Assembly (NCBI GenBank): GCA_004026145.2
Contig: CP034992.1
Coordinates: 2,432,927-2,496,926 of the forward strand
Source: Takifugu bimaculatus
Lineage: Eukaryota > Chordata > Actinopteri > Tetraodontiformes > Tetraodontidae
Reading direction: 5' to 3'
Length of the DNA: 64,000 bases
A program made the translations under genes and the position numbers. Below the pieces are notes generated by a model that was not told the DNA's origin, did no database searches, and was given only the letters and a program-made list of their open reading frames with translations. Of this stretch, positions 59,166 to 64,000 are shown piece after piece (positions within the stretch are counted from its first letter, which is position 1; every line of letters begins with the position of its first letter).

Positions 59166-61312
59166 GATATATGCATGAGCTCACACACTGTAACAGGTTT
59201 AACCACAGCTGTGGTACAGTCGGATAACAGCGGATCAACTGGGATCACATCGTGGCACAACAAAGAGGATCTCAATCGATCAGACAAGATTACTGTCATA
59301 ACCTGTGTGCAAGTGAGGCTGGGGGGGTGTGTCAGGGCTGCGCGTGTGTAATAGAGATGTTACTTGGCTACGCGGGCGCTCACTCCCCAAAATTACCAAA
59401 CACACGGAGGATCAGGAGACGAGAAGGCCCTCATGAGAATTTCCTGATGAATGCATGAGAAGACACGTCCTCCATTCCTCCCCTTCCTCCTCTAACCCAT
59501 TCCCCCTCCCAGTGGGCAGACCACCACCACCACCACCCCACCCACCTCTGCTCCTCGCTCCTCGCCGACAGCGGTCAGCCAACTCGACCGTGACCAAAGC
59601 AAACCAGTTGTGGTTGACTCGCATGTTGAGGGGGTGTCTGACTCGCTCTCCCCTTCTCTGCCTTTCTCTCTGCTGCCGTCCCAGTTTCCAGGTCTGTTGT
59701 CCGGGAACAACGAGACAAGTGCAAACACTGGTCACACGTGCACGCGTAGAGAGCGAGAGGTTTGACGTGTGACGGTTCAGCGCCCAAACACGCCTGGACT
59801 TCAGGGAATATGGCTGCACGCGAAAGCTTCATCTGTGGCTGTTGCTGCTATTTAAGGATAGATTCTTTATGCTAACGTTCCTGATCGAGCCATGTTGGGG
59901 AAGTACAAGTGTTTGGAAACAAGAGAGGGGGGAGAGTTGAGGGGAATGAAACCGTGACTTTTGCCCTCGCCTCTCTTTTGTGCAATTCCTCTTCGTTTTC
60001 CCGTCCGCCTAAATGTGACACGTTGAAGGGAAGTGGATGTGTGCGTGAGCCGAGACTGTGTTTTTGTGTGGCGCGAGTGCATTTGGGACCGGTCAGGAGT
60101 CGGCTTAATGAAGTGACTCTGACCATCGCAGGAGATGTGTGCACGCGTATGTGCCTTCGTCTTGGAGTGTCCATCTGCGGCGTGTGTGTGAGTGAGTGCG
60201 TGTCCGTGTGACTGGCAGGCTCAGACAGTGTGTGATGTGCTCATAAATCACATTGACAGCCTGTTACTGCGCTAGCTTTGGCCACTCAGCCACAGCTAAT
60301 GTAAACAGAACACACACACACAAAATATGTGTGTCTTAAAGAACCGTGGAGATGTCTCAGGAGGGAATGATAGATGGAGAAGTGGCTTCGAAGGAAATAG
60401 AATAGAACTCCAAAACTAAAGGGCCGGTGACAAATTCTTTAATACAGCCGATGTGTAGAAGGCAGCGTACTTCACCAGAGCTGATGTAAGCGATTTATAC
60501 CTTTCAAAAGTAAATTTCATTTCATATAAATGTCCCAGCTACAGTAGTGGGCCATAGCTGCAACATGGAAACTGTGATTGATCATATTAATACACTCATT
60601 TCCTCTTTAGAAAATGCCCGACAGTTGTAGCACATGTGCATGTGACCAAAAACTCAGGAAACCAACCCATCGGATATTAATGCTAAATCCTTCAGCTATA
60701 ATAATTTAGATGTTTTATAGCCCAAACACGTCAGTGGAACCTTCCAACACACACACAGACACACACGGGCACACGCACGGTCACTGCTCTCCCTAGGCAC
60801 CAAGTCTAAGAGGAAGTGACCTTTCTGCCCTTCCTGTGAGATCCTCTCTGTTCAAAGAGTTTCACGCTGTCAGACGTACGCGCGGAGACACACAACGAGC
60901 AGCTCCTCCGGTTGTATTTATTTATTTCTTCCCCTCTTATCTGCGCGAGATAAAGTCCATTTTCTCTGTGGGGGTCGCTGTTGTGGGGGGGACTTCAAAC
61001 AGCGCAGCACAGTCCAGGTTTGCCCCACACTGACAGAGCAGGAAGGGGCCATTTATCAGGACAACACACACCAACATTATCGCCACGTGCCATGTAGTCT
61101 CTCCCATATTCCCTTCCCTCCTGGATTTCCCCCAGGGCTCCTCACAGATTGTCTTCAGTGGCTCAGATCTTCTGCGCACATGTTGCACAGTTCCCTCTCT
61201 CGGCTGCAGATCATCAACGCGTTATTTATTTAATACCGTCCGTTGTTATGAAATTGCCAAAAGCTAACACCCGCCTCTGCCTCCTGTCTCTCTGTCCTCA
61301 TGCTAACAGCAG
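58761..61312 (+). other. foxp4: foxp4 intron between coding exons 4 and 5
   Basis: About 2.55 kb. It contains a CT/CA repeat at 59115-59165 and a (CCA)n-like run near 59520-59540. I saw no exon or conserved-looking block beyond a modest AT-rich stretch at 60480-60620. Confidence 0.9.
59115..59165. repeat. (CT)n(CA)n compound microsatellite
   Basis: CT units with one CGCT interruption, then CA units. Confidence 0.95.
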
Positions 61313-61448
61313 CTAGGCACAAAGCAGTTGGCCTTCCAGCAGCAGCTCATCCAGATGCAACAACTTCAGCAGCAGCATATCCTCAACCTCCAGAGACAAG
61401 GCCTGGTCCCACTGCAGCCCACTGCCACCATGCAGTCTCTGCAACAAG
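61313..61448 (+). CDS. foxp4: foxp4 coding exon 5 (NAGNAG acceptor; start 61310 also possible)
   Basis: The exon encodes [18 protein letters not shown], then [19 protein letters not shown], then ATMQSLQQ plus the first base of a split Ala codon. It matches the FOXP segment [28 protein letters not shown]; two Leu positions are Ile here. The donor GTACAC starts at 61449 and the exon ends in phase 1. Two AGs three bases apart (61308-61309 and 61311-61312) make a tandem acceptor: use of the first adds one CAG (Gln) before LGTK. I chose 61313 because the human protein reads KEALGNKQLAF with no glutamine there. Either choice keeps the frame. Confidence 0.94.
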
Positions 61449-61450
61449 GT

Positions 61451-61470
61451 ACACACACACACACACACGC
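61451..61470. repeat. (AC)10 repeat at the exon-5 donor
   Basis: The AC run starts immediately after the donor GT (AAG|GTACACAC). Confidence 0.95.
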
Positions 61471-62037
61471 ACAGCCATGACCCTGCAGACATGTCTTGCA
61501 CACGTGGTCCTCACTGAGCACACATGCCCAGGTCTGCACCCACTGCTGCGTGTGATGGCTGTTAAGTTAATCAGCCTTTAAAACATAAAAGGAAGCCTGA
61601 TTGGTGGGTTTGTGGAAGGTACTCATTTGGATAATAGGTAAAATATGCCACTGCTTGATGGTGTGTGCACGTGCTTGAGTGAGTGTGTGTGCGCGCGCAC
61701 GTGTGTGTGTGATAAAAGCCAGACACCAGAACATCAGCGTTGTGTTTTTGATTTGCCCGCCGGTTTTCTTCTCTTCCGACATGGAACTTCTTACCTGGGT
61801 CCTTTGTTTTGTCAGCGCTGGTTTTGTGGGGATAGAGGTTGACTCTTTGACTGGCCCGCCCTTCCGCGCATGTGCACATATCCACTTTTGTCTGCGCCAG
61901 GTCTATCACGCACATGCTCACACAAGAAATTGCTTTAGGAGCTTTAAAGTGGCCGTAGCATTGCTAAAGCACTTTTTGAGTCGCCTAAACTGGCCAGTTT
62001 CCTTCCTTCTGTCTGCTCAGTCTTTGTTGCAGTCGCG

Positions 62038-62056
62038 CGTGTGTGTATGTGTGTGT

Positions 62057-62114
<58 letters not shown>
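62038..62114. repeat. (GT)n microsatellite
   Basis: About 76 bp of GT with two TATG interruptions near the start. Confidence 0.96.
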
Positions 62115-62120
<6 letters not shown>

Positions 62121-63481
62121 GCGACTGCGTGTAGGACTGTTATTTTAATAACAATTTTACAGGAAGAGCGAGAATCTAAATGAAAAGCAGGATTTAGGAG
62201 TTAGCTAACGCTGGGGTTTGGTTTCTCAGACTCTCTGGACTCCCTCTGTCTCCGCATCAGGGTGGAATTTCCCTGCAGTGTGAAAGAGCCGGCCCATTGT
62301 GACGGCTCAGCCAGGCGTGAGCCCGAGCATTCCTCTGACCAGCCATGCCACACAAACACACAAACACACAGGCATAAATACTCGCGCGCGCATACGCAAC
62401 TGCACACGCCGTTGCCCCGCATCAAAGGGCTCCTGGGTGGTTGGTGGGGGCGTTTTGTGGCACGAAGGGTGCGACTCCCAGTAAGATGCAAAACCTTTGT
62501 ACGTATCTGGAGCGCTGAACTAATTCAGATGATAATATTTTGCGCTCAGGCGGATCGCCGAGGCTGCGCACGGGAACCAACTTCCCGGGGTTGTTTTTAT
62601 TTTTCTCTCTGTGAAATGTGACCTCATCCTGGACGACCACACCTTCCAAAGTAACGTCCCATTTGTCCGCAGACGTTAGCGTGAAATAAAGTGTGACCGC
62701 AGCAGCCAGATGTGGGCGTCACGTTTAACAGGCGCAGGGCGCAATCACGCTTCATAAGCTTTTGTTCAATAGCTGCGGGATATTGTGAGGCGGGAACTCA
62801 AACTGCAGATGGTTTTTTTAGTGTAGAGAGCCGATGTGGCATTATTTACCCTCCGCACATCTGTAAACAGCATTTTGGAGAGTTTGTGACGCGAGCTTGT
62901 CTTCCCCCGGAGGCCTGTTAACAGATTGGTTAGGTTTCAGGTTAATACGCACTAATCCGCGCTCGCAGTGCGTCACTCCTCCAGAGTGAGAACTTTTGTT
63001 TTGGCGGGGCTACAGAAGAATGCAGACAAAGCAGACATAATAGCTGGATCGCTTTCCAGCTCCGTTCATGTGTGCATGCGTGTGTGGCTGCGCACGCGTG
63101 GTCGGGATCCACTGGCCGAGGACGGGCAAGGCCGAGACTGAAAGTACGCTCGCGTTTGACTCGATTATTATGAAAAGAGAGATTAATTATTTAATCTCAG
63201 CGTCCAGGCTCTGACCTCATCCCTCCCTGGAGACGTAGCAGCTTAGACGTCTTGGACAGGGATGAAAAATTCCGTCTGTGGATGTTCTGGTGTCCTAAAG
63301 TTCATGAAGCAATGCTCACATTTTGGCACTGGTTTACTCTCCCTGGTTCTCAGGGGAGCTGCGCTTTACATCCACACGCGTTTGTGAGTGAAAGCTGCCT
63401 TAAATGGCTGGAATTTAGCCATTCTGCCTAAATGACTTCACCTCTGAAACGGTTTCTCACCGAGCTGTTGCTCCGTTGCAG

Positions 63482-63683
63482 CGATGTGTCCATCAGACCT
63501 CCAGCAGCTGTGGAAGGAGGTGTCGGGGGTGCAGAGCAGCGAGGAGGCCCTGAAACAGGCCGAGGGCCTGGACTTGAGCACCAACAGCTCCAATTCTACC
63601 TCAGTCTTCCCCAAAGCAGCCAGCACTCACATCGCACTGCACAGCCTGGCCAACGGACAGAGCCACACCCCAAAGAGAGACAG
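63482..63683 (+). CDS. foxp4: foxp4 coding exon 6 (end of Gln-rich region, linker before the zinc finger)
   Basis: The acceptor GCTCCGTTGCAG ends at 63481. The first two bases complete the Ala codon begun in exon 5. Then come MCPSDLQQLWKEVSGVQSS, EEALKQAEGLDLSTNSSN and a Ser/Thr-rich linker ending SLANGQSHTPKRD. The family match is CP(T/S)(D/E)L.QLWKE followed by EGLDL(S/T), and the exon ends where human FOXP4 reads TSRRDSSSHEE. The exon is 202 bp and ends in phase 2 (AG of a Ser codon) at the strong donor CAG|GTACGT at 63684. The next exon, just before the C2H2 finger, is outside the window. Confidence 0.95.
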
Positions 63684-64000
63684 GTACGTCAGGAGTCTTT
63701 AAAATATCCCCACGGTGATGATGTGTTTGTCCTCTGCGTGACTCGGACTCACACGCTCCCTGCCAGGTCGTTTTTCGAGCTTTCAACTGCGCGCGTGCAC
63801 ACAGAAACACGGTGACGCTGCATGTCACACGTCACCAGGGTGCAAACGGCTCCCGGTCCATTTGAGCGAGGCGTGTCGGGTGCGGGACGTTCTGTCAGGA
63901 TGCTCAGCTGCTTTCGGTAGAGAGAACGGCGGAAGCAGGCCTCCTCGTACAAAAGTGGCCGTTAGCACAGAGAAACGGGTGCATGTGTGGCGAGCAGCGC
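63684..64000 (+). other. foxp4: Start of the intron after coding exon 6
   Basis: A strong donor (GTACGT) is followed by 317 bp of unique sequence running to the window edge. Nothing codes here. Confidence 0.85.

Larger units (their letters stand above)
61449..63481 (+). other. foxp4: foxp4 intron between coding exons 5 and 6
   Basis: This 2033-bp intron starts with a CA repeat and holds a long TG repeat at 62038-62114. The segment 63150-63220 has clustered ATTATT/TTAATTA motifs but is short. No exon is seen. Confidence 0.9.
36008..64000 (+). other. foxp4: foxp4 gene, 5' part of the transcribed region (coding exons 1-6; continues past the right edge)
   Basis: Six exons on the + strand join into one reading frame of about 280 codons matching the N-terminal half of FOXP4, a nuclear forkhead transcription factor that forms homo- and heterodimers with FOXP1/2 and mainly represses transcription during brain, gut, lung and heart development (family knowledge). 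All internal junctions are AG/GT, and phases agree: 0,0,0,0, then 1, then 2 at the last donor. Intron lengths are 12434, 7459, 2350, about 2550 and 2033 bp. Paralogue choice rests on MMVESASETI at the start, ILSPPQLQALL without the extra QQQV of FOXP1/2, and EYYKK rather than EFYKK. The zinc finger, leucine zipper and forkhead domain are not in the window. The 5' non-coding exon(s) upstream of 36008 are not determined. Confidence 0.95.

Overview
This is vertebrate nuclear DNA, almost certainly from a teleost fish and probably a percomorph. It is intron-rich, about half GC, very dense in (CA/TG)n microsatellites, and carries a single recognisable protein-coding gene on the + strand. That gene is the 5' part of foxp4, a forkhead-family transcriptional repressor. 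Six coding exons can be placed to the base by matching their translation to FOXP4 and by canonical AG/GT junctions: 36008-36187 (contains the start codon), 48622-48708, 56168-56290, 58641-58760, 61313-61448 (or 61310-61448) and 63482-63683. Together they encode about 280 residues: the N-terminal leader and the glutamine-rich repression region. The C2H2 zinc finger, leucine zipper and forkhead domain must lie past the right edge. FOXP4 rather than FOXP1/2 is indicated by the MMVESASETI start, the short ILSPPQLQALL junction and the LQEYYKKQQEQLHLQLLTQ stretch.

Layout. Positions 1-7000 are flanking or intronic DNA with no gene I can support; they hold a 128-bp (AGAT)32 block. Positions 7010-8480 are a purine-rich then CpG-rich segment that looks like a promoter and first exon (inference). 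It includes a donor-like AAA|GTAAGG and a downstream trio of forkhead motifs spaced exactly 8 bp apart. Positions 11030-12420 are a second GC/CpG-rich stretch. Positions 12.4-36.0 kb, probably the intron between a 5' non-coding exon and the start-codon exon, alternate between microsatellites and non-repetitive AT-rich blocks full of homeodomain-type ATTA/TAAT cores. Those blocks look like the conserved non-coding elements typical of developmental transcription-factor loci. Positions 36.0-63.7 kb are the six coding exons and their introns, with more such blocks at about 41.1, 50.7, 54.6-55.2 and 58.1-58.5 kb.

Most interesting points. The donor of the start-codon exon is itself the first repeat of a (GT)n microsatellite, and three other splice sites sit against CA, TG or GA repeats. 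The exon-5 acceptor is a NAGNAG tandem site predicted to add or drop one glutamine. Exon 4 carries a pure (CAG)14 tract where mammalian FOXP4 has only a few glutamines. A 40-bp minisatellite at 29.7-30.0 kb repeats a perfect-looking 3' splice-site signal six times. Clean nuclear-receptor DR1 and DR4 elements, a 16-bp palindrome fused to an octamer, and an excess of perfect octamers also stand out. I found no mobile element with recognisable coding capacity, no tRNA or rRNA, no CRISPR array and no sign of a microbial system.
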